In this document: positions 49,764 through 63,027 of the stretch, piece by piece
Layout: each line of letters opens with the position of its first letter
Numbering within the stretch: the first letter of the stretch is position 1
DNA from: Malaya genurostris
Taxonomy: Eukaryota > Arthropoda > Insecta > Diptera > Culicidae
NCBI RefSeq assembly: GCF_030247185.1
Contig: NC_080572.1
Location: 31,604,971 to 31,668,970 of the forward strand
Direction: 5' to 3'
Length of the DNA: 64,000 nucleotides
Notes under the pieces: model-generated
What the model saw: the letters and a program-made list of their open reading frames with translations, nothing else
What the model was told of the DNA's origin: nothing
The model's database searches: none
Position numbers and translations under genes: made by a program

Positions 49764-50688
49764 AAGGGTGATTTTTTAAGAGCTTGAGAACTTTTTTAAA
49801 CAATAAAACGCATAAAATTTGCAAAATCTCATCGGTTCTTTATTTTAAACGTTAGATTGGTACATGACATTTACTTTTTGAAGATAATTTCATTTAAATG
49901 TTGACCGCGGCTGCGTCTTAGGTGGTCCATTCGGAAAGTCCAATTTTGGGCAACTTTTTCGAGCATTTCGGCCGGAATAGCCCGAATTTCTTCGGAAATG
50001 TTGTCTTCCAAAGCTGGAATAGTTACTGGCTTATTTCTGTAGACTTTAGACTTGACGTAGCCCCACAAAAAATAGTCTAAAGGCGTCAAATCGCATGATC
50101 TTGGTGGCCAACTTACCGGTCCATTTCTTGAGATGAATTGTTCTCCGAAGTTTTCCCTCAAAATGGCCATAGAATCGCGAGCTGTGTGGCATGTAGCGCC
50201 ATCTTGTTGAAACCACATGTCAACCAAGTTCAGTTCTTCCATTTTTGGCAACAAAAAGTTTGTTAGCATCGAACGATAGCGATCGCCATTCACTGTAACG
50301 TTGCGTCCAACAGCATCTTTGAAAAAATACGGTCCAATGATTCCACCAGCGTACAAACCACACCAAACAGTGCATTTTTCGGGATGCATGGGCAGTTCTT
50401 GAACGGCTTCTGGTTGCTCTTCACTCCAAATGCGGCAATTTTGCTTATTTACGTAGCCATTCAACCAGAAATGAGCCTCATCGCTGAACAAAATTTGTCG
50501 ATAAAAAAGCGGATTTTCCGAATGGACCACCTAAGACGCAGCCGCGGTCAACATTTAAATGAAATTATCTTCAAAAAGTAAATGTCATGTACCAATCTAA
50601 CGTTTAAAATAAAGAACCGATGAGATTTTGCAAATTTTATGCGTTTCATTGTTTAAAAAAGTTCTCAAGCTCTTAAAAAATCACCCTT
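49764..50688 (-). mobile_element. Foldback derivative of the rosa-like mariner
   Basis: TA at 49762-49763 and 50689-50690 flank a 925-bp element. The left part (49766-50518) matches the complete element at 21350 almost base for base. The right part (about 50520-50688) is not the normal right end but an inverted copy of the left end, so both ends are now ~170-bp inverted repeats. The junction falls in 'ttcggaaaatcc', where the two sequences share a few bases. Confidence 0.92.
49871..50530 (-). pseudogene. Rosa-like transposase, N-terminus replaced
   Basis: 219 codons identical to the C-terminal part of the intact transposase at 21457-22542 except for one change seen (AILAEML to AIPAEML). All three catalytic aspartates (FSDEAHFW, QQDGATCH, TPLD) remain. 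The DNA-binding N-terminal ~147 residues are lost and replaced by four codons read from the inverted arm (MVHS). It could at most make a catalytic domain unable to bind the element ends. Confidence 0.88.
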
Positions 50689-50824
50689 TATATTAACTAT
50701 CACGGAACCAAACCAAATCTTAAAATATCACAAATCTTACTTGAACGTTAAACTAACAAATTTTGGCTCAAATACACAAATCAAAAAATTTTCGTGTGGG
50801 ATTTTTAGTTGGGCGCCAGTGTCA

Positions 50825-51766
50825 GTGTGAGAGGACATTTGTCAGTGTGAGAGGACATTAGTCTCTCAGCCCAAAGCCATAATAACCCACCAATCAACAA
50901 TAATGACGGTTCATTTAAAAGAGAGGTAATAACAAAGAAAAGCAGTGCACTCACCATTTGGGTTGTCGTCACGTTGCCAAAAATCACGTCTTTCTCGGCG
51001 GTCTCGCCGTCCGTTCTGTTTCCCATGAAGTTCAGATTTGCCGCAGCAGCGAAATTCCTCAGGCAGCTTTCCCGGGTGATCCTCGTGCGAAGTGGGAGTC
51101 GTTTCCGTCCTGTTTCTTCTTCTGGTTCTGCCTGTCGACTCCAGCGCCAAACCTCGGAATCGGCTCTCCGGATACCCTCGTGCTATCCACGATAATGCGA
51201 CGATTGCACTTCCAGGGGAAACGCTGACCCCTCACTGATTCTTCACCACTTCGGATTTTACCGCCTCCGCACAGGAATCCGATTCACAACGGCCCTGCGA
51301 AAACTGCTTGCTACACCGCTGCAGTGCGATCACACAGCGACGCCGGAACCACTCGGGGAACGCTTGACACGGGAACTCTGGATGTTGGCGTGGTGATTAC
51401 TCCCAATTTTTGCTGTGAACGGGTCAACATCCAAGTCCGTTGATTTTTATCGAAACCACCGATAAGGATCGCTGACCAGGACGTCATTCACTCGGGACTC
51501 CCGGGACACGCGGTCACGGTTTTTTCAGTCGCTTGCTTCACACTTTCCCGGCCTTCTTTTTTTCACGTCCTCTCGCTCGCGTGTTCACCCAAAAACTGAT
51601 TTGTCATTTTTCCCCTCCGTCCGGCCGGCGTATTCAAAATAATAATCTATACCGTTTCGCTCTTCAAGCGAGTAATTTACTATTGTCTCTGTTTTAATGC
51701 AGAGTGTTTCGTGCACGCTTAACACAAACCCCTCATGAACCTTAAGTTACTAACTTAACTGTAACA
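50825..51766 (-). repeat. 5' LTR (right copy)
   Basis: Matches the left LTR. At its inner edge the 20-bp unit 'tgtcagtgtgagaggacatt' is present twice (50827-50859), while the left copy has one diverged unit. The primer-binding-like sequence follows immediately on the minus strand. Confidence 0.85.
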
Positions 51767-53299
51767 AATGTACTTGTTGGTTGTCACAGGTACCCTTGTT
51801 TCTATATAAACAATCTGGTACTGCGAATAAACAAGTTATTTAGAAACAAGTGACAGGCAATAATCAAGAAAAAACTCAGAATTGAAGAATGAAGTGCAAA
51901 ATGAATAGCTTCTTCTATAGGGATCGCGTAAAAACGTTTTCTAAAAAGTGTTTCAAAAATGGCCGAAATTTCACGGAAAGTAATATTGCCAAATTAGTTG
52001 AACTAAGATTTGTTGAAAAAAATCTACTTAACAAAAAAATAAAATATGCGATTCATGTCGTTATGAGTTGAACAAACGAACTTCTCTATTTGGTACCATG
52101 TGATGCCTTAAGAGGAACAATAAAACCTATGACTACAACGGTAAGTTTTGCTACGGAACGTGAACATCCCATTTAAAATGAAAAGAAACTATTCGATTGG
52201 ACTCAAAAGTGAAAGAGAACAGAGCAATTCCATACGAAATGCGTTTTGTACCACTTAATTTTATCGAAGATGGCTGGGCCGATTTTAACAAACTTAGGGC
52301 TCTTTTGAAATTTGTTATTCGGTCGTTGATCAAGTTCGAATATAAAATGACTATAAGATGTGGTACGGAAGGTAAAATGGGTAATTGATCGTGCTCGAAG
52401 ATCAAATGGCTATAACTTTTACTTCGGAGGTATAATGGTATAAGTGACGTAAGCGATGAATTTCGTGCCAACTCGAACAAATGTTGACAGCATCCCCTCA
52501 GATTTTAATGAAATTTTCTGTCCATGAAGACTTGGTCACAAAAAACCACTTTACATACTTTGTTTTTTTTTTAATGAGCTGGACCGGTTTTTGATAAGGA
52601 TAAAAAACCTTATCTTTGATTCAGATGAAAATTTGTTCCCAAGCCAGAAATTCAAGTTGGGCACTTTTAAGGAAAAAAAGTTACATGAGCAAAATTTTTC
52701 CTTGTCCAAACTGAATTTTGTGTTTGGTGTATTTTATCTAAAACTAAACCAATGAAAGTAATAATCTTCTCAGAATCCAATAAAACTCAGTTTGTGAGAA
52801 AATATTGTCTGATTTAGTGATTAAGTATATTTTATTAATCAAGATTACCATTGAGAGTTTATGTGATTAAACGAATTTTCCATGATTACTTGTTTTTCCT
52901 TGTTTATTTCTGAGAAAGAATCAGGGAAAGTTTGTTTGGGAGTTAAAACTAAACAGTTCACCAGAATATTGTTATTATAGTTATTAAAATTATTATTACT
53001 ATTTTTATTTTTATTATTAGCTATTCTACTAAACGCTTAGGCGACGCGACAAGTTATATAACTAATGAGTTGTTTACAAAAGTTTGAGTTTGCTCACGCA
53101 AAGCAGGAAAATAAACATTTTATTATTCGAGAGTTTTAGCATTCTGTGTGTCAATATCGACTCTTGACTGCGTAAGATTTGTAATTACTAATTACTGTAA
53201 TTGTAACTGCGTAATTAATTATTCATCTATGATTGTATTTCGAAGACTAATTGGGTTCGAAAGTTGTCGATGGAATTGGAATAGGTTTTCTTTATCCCC
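51767..53299. repeat. AT-rich, with a dispersed repeat at 52150-52500
   Basis: 'cgaagatggctgggccgatt' and 'ttaacaaacttagggc' at 52266 mark the dispersed family. The rest has no recognised content. Confidence 0.45.
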
Positions 53300-53490
53300 A
53301 GTCTCGTTACTTTACCGTAGCTAGAGAATAAATATTTTATTCTTATAAAGATAACGGGTTCGATTCCTGATTTGTTCAAGGATCTTCATCATTATCATTT
53401 AGATATATCGTCCAGCTTCCACCTTTGTAGGGGTATGAGACAGAACCAGCAACATCATCATAATTATCATTATAAGGCGATCTAAATTAA
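53300..53490 (+). mobile_element. Possible tRNA-derived SINE
   Basis: 'gtagctagagaataaatatt' could be an A-box region, 'attcttataaagat' an anticodon arm, and 'gggttcgattcct' a clear B-box. A non-tRNA body to about 53490 follows. No target duplication found. Confidence 0.45.
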
Positions 53491-53807
53491 AAGCGATTAT
53501 TTGATGGAGATAACATAAAGAGAATAGAGTGCATGCAAAATACATGCATCATTCACACTTTTTCACGGATGAATTTTCGTGTAAATATACACTAACTGTG
53601 AGCCCATACTAGAGCCGCTTTTACAGAGGGGAAATGAGGCCACGTACACCCGTCCCACATTCGTAAGGGGCCCTTGGCGGGACCCACCGAGCAAAAAAAG
53701 GTAATTCGGTAAGTTAAGGGAACACAAATAAAATCTTGCCCTCGGGCCAATTAATACGTAAAAGCAGCGCTGGTCCATACTTACAATTGATTCTCCAGTT
53801 CAAGTGC

Positions 53808-54069
53808 TCACTCTTAGAAAAAATGAAACTTACACTTGACGTAAATTTAACCATGCCATAATTTCTCGGGTGTTGACACAATATTACATCTGTTAGCATG
53901 TAAAAATAAATTTTGTGTCTGTTTTGATGTCAATTTGAGCTATTCTAGCTGTGAAGTTAATGATATGATTTATTTTTACATATTTTGAAATGTAAATTTA
54001 AGTGAATTGCGACACTCCTTTTATGTACTTCTATAGTGACGTAAATTTACATGACTTCTTCTAAGTGTG
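53808..54069. mobile_element. MITE with ~30-bp TIRs
   Basis: The left end 'cactcttagaaaaaatgaaa...acgtaaattta' and the right end, as reverse complement 'cacacttagaagaagtcatg...taaatttacgtca', are imperfect inverted repeats around an AT-rich interior of about 200 bp. No coding capacity; superfamily not decided. Confidence 0.6.
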
Positions 54070-54334
54070 CAGGACAAAATTGTAATAACGGTTCAGACTC
54101 ACAAGGATTAATGAGACTAGTGAATAATAACATTTTGCTTGCATTTCAATACGGGAAGTGACGAGCACAACATTATGCATCATTATTTTTGAAAATAAAC
54201 AAACGCATGCATTGCAATCGCGAGAAAATGAAACTTTTGGAATAATCGTTAGGATACTTTCAATTGCATTTATTCGGTTCAAGTATAAAAGTGGAGGAAG
54301 AAGTTTAAAACACTGCGGTTGTAAGATGCCGCAT

Positions 54335-55370
54335 TTGTTTTACCTTTCTCATATAGAAAGGTTATGCAATCACTGTGAAAACCGACTTTTGAACCGAGGT
54401 CCGGAGGGCCGAGTATCATATACCATTCGACTCAATTCGTCGAGTACGCAAAATGTCTGTGTGTGTATGTGTGCATGTAACGTTTTTTTGCACTAACTTT
54501 TCTCGAAGATGGCTGAACCGATTTTTACAAACTCAGATTCAAATGGAAGGTCTTGTGGTCCCATACAAAATTCCTGAATATTTTTTGTATCCGTCTTCCG
54601 GTTCCGGAATTATTGGGTAAAATGCGCAAAAAATTTTGAAAATAAGTGCACTAACTTTATTTGGAGATGGCTAAACCGATTTTCACAAACTAAGATTCAA
54701 ATGAAAGCTCTTTAAGTCCCATACTAAATTCCAGAATTTCATTTGGATCCGACTTCCGGTTTCGGAGCGATGGGGTAAAATGTGCAAAAAAATGAAAACA
54801 TGTGTTCTAGCTTTTCTCATAGATGGCGCGACTGATTTTCACAAACTTAAGGTCAAATGAAAGGTCCTGTGGTCCTATACGGAATTCCTGAATTTCATCC
54901 GGATCCGGAAATATAGGGTAAAGTGTGTTGAAAATTTTATATCATCACTGAAAAGGGCGAAATTCCGGTTCCGGAATTACAGGGTAAAGATTTTTTACCC
55001 TCATTTAAAGCGGCGAGACAAAAACATTAAAAAAAATCTAAATTGGCCTATGCACTACTTAAGCTATTATCAGTAGGCAGCCATACAAACCGATTCCGGC
55101 TATCCTGGTTCCCGGTTTCCAAGTAACGACGGAGGATAATAGTCATATACTTAAAAATGGATCTCACTTTCTTTCCTTAGAAATGGTAGAACCGATATTC
55201 CCAATCTTTCAAAGGTTTAAATGAAAGATCTTATGCTCCTACCAAAAATTAAGCATATTCTTCGGATTTAACAAAAGTTTACACCGTCGTTTAAAGTACG
55301 ATACCAAAACCGTATAAAATCGAAAAATGCAGTTTACTTGTATGATGTGTAACAAGTTTCTTGTTTGATA
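54335..55370 (+). repeat. Dispersed mosquito repeat, longest clean copy
   Basis: It begins 'acctttctcatatagaaagg', then 'gtgaaaaccgacttttgaac', 'ggccgagtatcatatacca', 'cgactcaattcgtcgagtac' and a TG run. At least three successive module sets follow ('gatggctgaaccgattttta', 'gatggctaaaccgattttca', 'gatggcgcgactgattttca'). This is the best copy for defining the family. Confidence 0.75.
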
Positions 55371-55796
55371 TGTTTCATAGCTGTAATATTTGTTAAGTAG
55401 AATCAGTTAAATAATTGTATAATTGATAGAAACAGTTCGCCACTACTGCACAAAAAAACTAAAAAAATCACGGCAAAATATTTTAATGCGAGAATAAATT
55501 TGCTATGTATCCGCAAGTAGTAGTTATAATAAGTAAGCACAATTAGATCCTCTAATAATAGAACATTATAACGCCAACCTTGGAGCATGGATATGCAAAC
55601 AAAAATAATTTAATCCCGCAAAACCATGAGCAACATGGCTTGGTTTCAACCATCATGAAGTGTAATTCTATCTCATCTGTATGCAAATCTGTCTACTAGT
55701 AAGAAAAGACGTCCGACGTGGTAACATTATGTACCCTGTTCTGGTGTGCTCCGTAAAATAGAACAGATTTCCATCCTATCGTTTTAATAACTAAAA
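55371..55796. other. No recognised feature
   Basis: AT-rich sequence between repeats. Confidence 0.4.
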
Positions 55797-55878
55797 GTCT
55801 ATTCGCACTATTCCGGGACGGGAATACAGGAACATATTCATATCCAGTTCTATTCCTTGTCTGCATATAGTGCAAACG
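55797..55878. repeat. Small TIR element candidate (~82 bp)
   Basis: 'attcgcactat' and, inverted, 'atagtgcaaac' bound the segment. A similar end is near 16040. Confidence 0.35.
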
Positions 55879-56911
<1,033 letters not shown>

Positions 56912-56913
56912 TA

Positions 56914-57897
56914 CAAGGAGTGTAAAATATCCACAAATTTTTCTTTCATATTATGATAAAAAACGATATTTTATTCAAACTAAAAATTGATCCTTTCTTG
57001 TTCGAGGTAAAACTTGAGTATAATGAAAACCGGATGAAATTTAAGTTATTCATTCAGGAATTTTCAAACTTTTGATCGAACGCCCTTCATCAAGTTCCGG
57101 ACAAGTGTTGTATCGCATTTTTTGGACGCTTGAGCTCAGATTTTTTTTGAACTCCTGCATGTTTCCAGCTGCCTTACCAGCTGGGCTTGAAGACTCTCTT
57201 CATGTTTTTCCAGTAACTTTTGATAGGTCGAAGCTGAGGGCAATTTGATGGATTGATATTTTTCTCAACGAAATTTATACTTTTTTTCCGCAAGCCAATT
57301 GACTGTGGTTTTGGCATAGTGAGCCGACGCTAAATCCGGTCAAATCATTGGAGGTATACTATGCTTCTTATATAAAGGCAGCAATCTCTTCCTTAGACAC
57401 TCAGATCGATAGATTTCTGCATTTATAGTTCCGGTAGTGTAAAAAACTTCAAACCACAGGAACATATTGCTTGCCATACCAGTACCTTTCGACCGAATTT
57501 CTCCACTTGAATCGACCTGTCCGCATCGCTCACATCCTCCCCAACAACGACAGTTAAGTATTGTGGACCTGAGAGGGGTTTTGAGTTCTCCTTTACATAA
57601 GCTCCATCGTCTATTAAAACGCATGCATCCGAAACACTGCAAAAGACGCGTTGCTGCTCGCTTCTTCTGTTCTACACTTTGTGTCGAGATTTTCTGCTTC
57701 TTGTAGGTCTTCAGGTGATTTCGCCTCTTGATACGCTGGATCATTCCGACACTCGTTCCTGCTTTTTTGGCCAAATCACGTATTGACATTGATTTTTTCT
57801 TCTTGATTAGAGATACCACTTTCTGAGCTAGTTTCGGGTTGGAAGAACCAGGTTTTCTGCCTCTTCCTGGTAGCTCATCCAAATAATAGTGTTCCAT
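56914..57897 (-). pseudogene. ITmD37E-like (DD37E) transposase pseudogene
   Basis: Tc1/mariner-related transposase relic on the minus strand. Helix-turn-helix part: RGRKPGSSNPKLAQKVVSLI and MSIRDLAKKAGTSVGMIQR. After a deletion and frame change: CVLIDDGAYVK (first catalytic Asp), VEKFGRKVLVWQAICSCGLK, GTINAEIYRSECL and LPLYKKHS. A stop then replaces the expected Trp before PDLASAHYAKTTVNWLAEK (second Asp). A further frameshift leads to NCPQLRPIK, where the third acidic residue should be; counting across the shift gives 37 residues, so the catalytic Glu has become Lys. The 3' end is at TA plus 'caaggagtgtaaaatatcc'. No matching end was found at the 5' side. Confidence 0.85.
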
Positions 57898-58483
57898 ACC
57901 GGACGAACTAGGCTATGGTGCCCAAATGAACACTAGTAACGAAGGAGGAAATCCTCCAGCATGTAACCCAAGCGACAGATCCCTTCACGATTATCAATTT
58001 GCAACGAAAGATACGAATATCTTCTATTGCAAGTTCGCCAGAGAATTTGTCACTTGAGCAGGAAGTGTGTGCTTCACCCTGTAACCAGTCAATCATTGAG
58101 TCGTGCGTCTGTATCGTATTGGTATTTTGTCATCCTATTAACTGCTTCTGTGTCTTAACAATGTCCTCGTCGATAAAACTTTGCAAATTTCGCATTGTAT
58201 CGCTTCGGTCTTGGCCCTGCTTTCCTATATAGTCTTTTATGTCTGGAGCGGTACTTACGATTATTACTTTGAAGTTCCCTAATCAATGTAGATATGTTTG
58301 GTCTACTTACACTATCAAATCTAATCTATTCTAATTGTTTCTATCTTTGTCGATGGTACGTTACGTTTCCTTTTGCCCCATTGCATTGCTTTTTACTATA
58401 CCGGAGACACCTCTTAATATCACAAGCTAATAGATTATCAAGAATAAAGGAATAATAATAAGATTGATAATAATAATAATTAC
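57898..58483. other. No recognised feature
   Basis: The first part may be the decayed 5' end of the DD37E element; no inverted terminal sequence was found in it. Confidence 0.4.
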
Positions 58484-59759
<1,276 letters not shown>

Positions 59760-60330
59760 AACTACAGGATGATATATATAATAAAATTAAAACATTTTGT
59801 TAGTAGATGGCTGAACCTATTTCGTCCATCTAACATTCCAACAAAAGATCTTGAGGTCCTATGAAAACTGCTTGTTTTTTTTAATCAGATTCCACTTCCG
59901 GTTCAGGAGATACAGGGTGATTAGTGTAAAAATTTCACATAAATTTATCGGGTTTAAAGGGGTTCACAGATTTTGAGAGTCGACGACCAAATAAATTTAT
60001 TTCAGTTTTAACGTTATTCAGTTTTCGATCCCGGAAGGTACTCAAAGATTTTATGTAGAACGAACTACGATTTCTCTAAGGCTACACTGATTTTCAAAAA
60101 TTTTGAATTTGAAGAAATGGTTAACAATTAGGGTTTCAGTAACATGTTTCGGAGATAAAGAAGCTAAAAGAAGGCCAAAACGAATTTAATAAACAAAAAT
60201 TCAAATAAATTTATGGTCCCATACAAAATTTGTGAATTTGATCCGGTTTCGAAGTCCAATTTTGAAATTACAGGATTAAGAGTTTCTAAAATTCAAATCG
60301 TCATAGAAGATGACGATACTAAAAAATCTT
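59760..60330 (+). repeat. Dispersed repeat, same subtype as 19010-19570
   Basis: Shared stretches include 'cacttccggttcaggagata', 'cagggtgattagtgtaaaa', 'cagattttgagag' and 'aaggccaaaacgaatttaat'. Same orientation as the 19-kb copy. Confidence 0.7.
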
Positions 60331-60522
60331 CAAAGCTAGACTCAAAACTATTTCAATTTATTCGTCATACTAATTCATGGACATACGAACTATTTTGTGT
60401 TAATCTGGTTCCTGAATACCGTTTCTGGAGGTACCATAAATAATGACAAGAACTTTTAAGGGGAACCCACTTCTACAACTCATGGAATGCTTAACCCCTT
60501 GATGACCAAAGGGAAATATTTT

Positions 60523-60550
60523 AGTACTGTTGTTGTACAACAACAGTACT
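60523..60550. repeat. Perfect 28-bp palindrome
   Basis: 'agtactgttgttgt' followed directly by its exact reverse complement, with no loop. Confidence 0.9.
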
Positions 60551-60826
60551 ATTAATGAGAATATTCTACTAACAGCTCAAACAGAAATTTAGTGAAATGT
60601 TTTTGCCTTCTACAAAATCGTTATCAATCCTTCAATTATTATTGAATCTATGTTTTTTACTGAATGTTAAAAAACTTTTTTCCAAAGCGACAAATGTATT
60701 TCTGAACGAAGAAAAAAAAGAACTGTCAATGTTTATTGCACTAAAAAAGTTTGAGCAAAACGACATGTAGAAAATAGAACACATAATAAATGAGTTATGT
60801 GCAACGTACATTTGTGTCCAGGTTGG

Positions 60827-61011
60827 CGGTTCAATGTCTAGGGCACTGGTCTTACAAACCAGTTGTCGTATGTTCGAGTCCCGACATGGAAGGATTCGTA
60901 GTGTCAGTAGAATCGTAGCACCAGCTATGCACTCGTTCTTTACACTCTGAATCGGCTGCGAAGTCTGTTGAAACAGAAGGTCAAATTCCACTACAGGAAT
61001 GTAATACCAAC
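60827..61011 (+). mobile_element. tRNA-derived SINE
   Basis: 'ggttggcggttcaatgtcta', 'ctggtcttacaaaccagt' (anticodon arm, loop CTTACAA), the B-box 'gttcgagtcccgacatgg' and a body like that at 8375. It ends 'ggaatgtaatacc' without a T run and directly abuts the next MITE, which may have inserted at its tail. Confidence 0.85.
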
Positions 61012-61296
61012 ACAGATAAAAATATTTTGTGAATTTACATCTATTTTCATGCACATATTTTGAACAGACAATAAAACATAAAGTTACTTCACAATTCTGT
61101 ACGTTTTAATATAATTTAATTGCAAAACTAAGCGTTAACTGAAAGATACAGTTCTAGTCATTGAAAATTCAATGCAATACAATTAAATTTTCATCGATAA
61201 TGGTTTTCAATCAAACTTTCGATTCAATCCATGTCTATTTCATGTTGCTATTGAATTACATGTCGTGTAAATTTCATTATTTCTTTCTGTGAAGGT
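61012..61296 (+). mobile_element. MITE with imperfect TIRs
   Basis: It starts 'cacagataaaaatattttgt' and ends, as reverse complement, 'cacagaaagaaataatgaaa'; both continue with 'tttaca'. The AT-rich interior is non-coding. A rearranged relative is at 38003-38345. Confidence 0.6.
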
Positions 61297-61404
61297 TTTG
61301 CTTTTACATTTGTGCTAAACAAGTACATGAAATCAGTCGTTCGCACCGCACGCGAATAGCTCTTCAAGGCTTCAGTCTTTTTCAAGGAAACCTGAATCAC
61401 TAAC

Positions 61405-61594
61405 AGTCTTTTTAAAGACTAACAATTAGTCAGCCTTTCTCAAGGCTATACAAAGAGTGATATTCTAATATAATCAGTCTATTTCAAGACTATGAAATTA
61501 ATCAGCCTTTTTTAAGGCTAGCCATTCAAATAATTATTCTTCGAACTAATCAGTGTTTATTAAGACTACCACAAAATCAGTCTTTATCAAGACT
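61405..61594 (+). repeat. Array of six 16-bp hairpins in the LINE 5' UTR
   Basis: Units at 61405, 61432, 61476, 61504, 61552 and 61579, each 16 bp, of the form AGYCTTT-NN-AAGRCT: 'agtctttttaaagact', 'agcctttctcaaggct', 'agtctatttcaagact', 'agccttttttaaggct', 'agtgtttattaagact', 'agtctttatcaagact'. Paired T/A to C/G changes on both sides keep the pairing, which hints at selection for structure or for a palindromic protein site. Confidence 0.85.
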
Positions 61595-61655
61595 TATCCA
61601 AACTACAAGTGTATTCGAACACTAATTTAGCATATTTAATTTATATTCTTCAAAA

Positions 61656-62651
61656 ATGCCCTAGCTCAACCGGAAAGGCAACAAGCCTAAGGTTGAAAAA
61701 AAAACAGAATACGGAATAAATCCCAATACGTTATTCAAAACTTTTCAAACAACATTGACGATCTTATAGAATCTGAGTGCAAGAATAAAAGACAACGGAC
61801 GGACTTCCCTTCTGTTGATCCTATGCCGTCTAACAATATTAACGATATTCTTCCTGAATCTGACTGTAGCGACATAAATGAAAATTCTTCGAAAATTCCC
61901 AAAATGGACGCTTATCGTTCCGGGAAGAAACAACAATCTATGCCACTAGTGACGGAGATGATTTCCAACTTCAAAGCATTCCGGATTGAGCTTTCTACTT
62001 TTCTCCCGGAAGTAAAAGTCTCATTTCAAATCGGACGAAGAGGAGAATGTCGAGTCTTGGTTGATGGATTGGAAGATTACGAACGTCTTATTCGATATTT
62101 GTCCGAGAAACTTCATAAATTTTATTCATATGATATAAAATCAGACCCTTCAAGGCTGTCTTGAAAGGCTTATCAAATCATAAAAGTACTGATGAAATTA
62201 AAAATGAACTAAAAGAATTGCTTGGTTTTGCTCCGTCTAAAGTAAAGAGCGAATGGTACTTCTACACTCTGGAATTTCCCATGAACTTTACCTAATACAC
62301 TTCAATCGAAGTGATGTAAACAATTTGAAAACTTTAGAAAAAGTACGTTTCATTTCCCACGTTAAAATTCATTGGGAACATTATAAACGGCATAATCGTA
62401 TTGCAAACTTAACGCAATGTCGTCGTTGCCAAGGCTTCGGCCATGGAATTAAAAATTGGCATATGGATATACGGTGTTTGAATTGTGGTAAATCGCATTC
62501 GAAAGACGTTTGTCCAATGAATGAAACCACTGATAAATTTTCATGTTCAAATTGCGATGGAAATCATAAATCCAATTATTTGAAATGTCCTGTCAGGGAA
62601 AAAAATTTAAACGCTCGTTCGCTTAGCAACAAGTCAAATCAACGACCTTAA
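61656..62651 (+). pseudogene. LINE ORF1 (gag-like), broken
   Basis: The expected start ATG at 61656 is followed by a stop at the third codon, after which the frame continues LNRKGNKPKVEKKT. The middle part is open from 61823 (KVSFQIGRRGECRVLVDGLE, YLSEKLHKFYSYDIK, an RRM-like gag region). After another frame change, 62253-62651 holds LEKVRFISHVKIHWEHYKRH and three zinc knuckles, CRRCQGFGHGIKNW (last Cys lost), CLNCGKSHSKDVC and CSNCDGNHKSNYLKC. At least one early stop and one frameshift inactivate it. Confidence 0.82.
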
Positions 62652-63027
62652 ATTTACAGAACATACCTGAAAATCAAAAAACTGTTACAAATGCCACGCC
62701 TGATTCTTCTAAGGCACTTATTTCTTCGAATTTAAAACAAAAAACAGGTACGCCTTCCAATTCGTCTTCTAACGGAAACAATTTATTGTTAGGTAGATCG
62801 ACCTCGTCATCATCTTCTTCTAATGTCAGTTATGCTAGTATAACAGGTAGAAATCGATTTAGGCGATATAACTGAAAATGAAATGATCTACCTACAAGAT
62901 CAACTTTTTCAAATGATCATCCGAATTAATTCGACGTCATCACTTTTTGAAGCATTTCAAGTGGGATGGCAATTTGCAAATAATATTATAATGAATTTGA
63001 AATTTAACAGTGATATGAAATAATTAT

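Larger units (their letters stand above)
47956..51766 (-). mobile_element. LTR retroelement without coding capacity, containing a rosa derivative
   Basis: Two direct repeats of about 0.92-0.94 kb, beginning TGTTAC and ending in CA on the minus strand, bound an internal region of about 1.95 kb. Next to the inner edge of the right LTR the minus strand reads TGGCGCCCAAC (+ 50812-50823), the standard primer-binding site complementary to the 3' end of tRNA-Lys, so the element reads on the minus strand. The internal region has no gag, pol or env motif; 925 bp of it is an inserted mariner derivative. No convincing polypurine tract is seen before the 3' LTR. A target duplication could not be matched. 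Confidence 0.75.
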
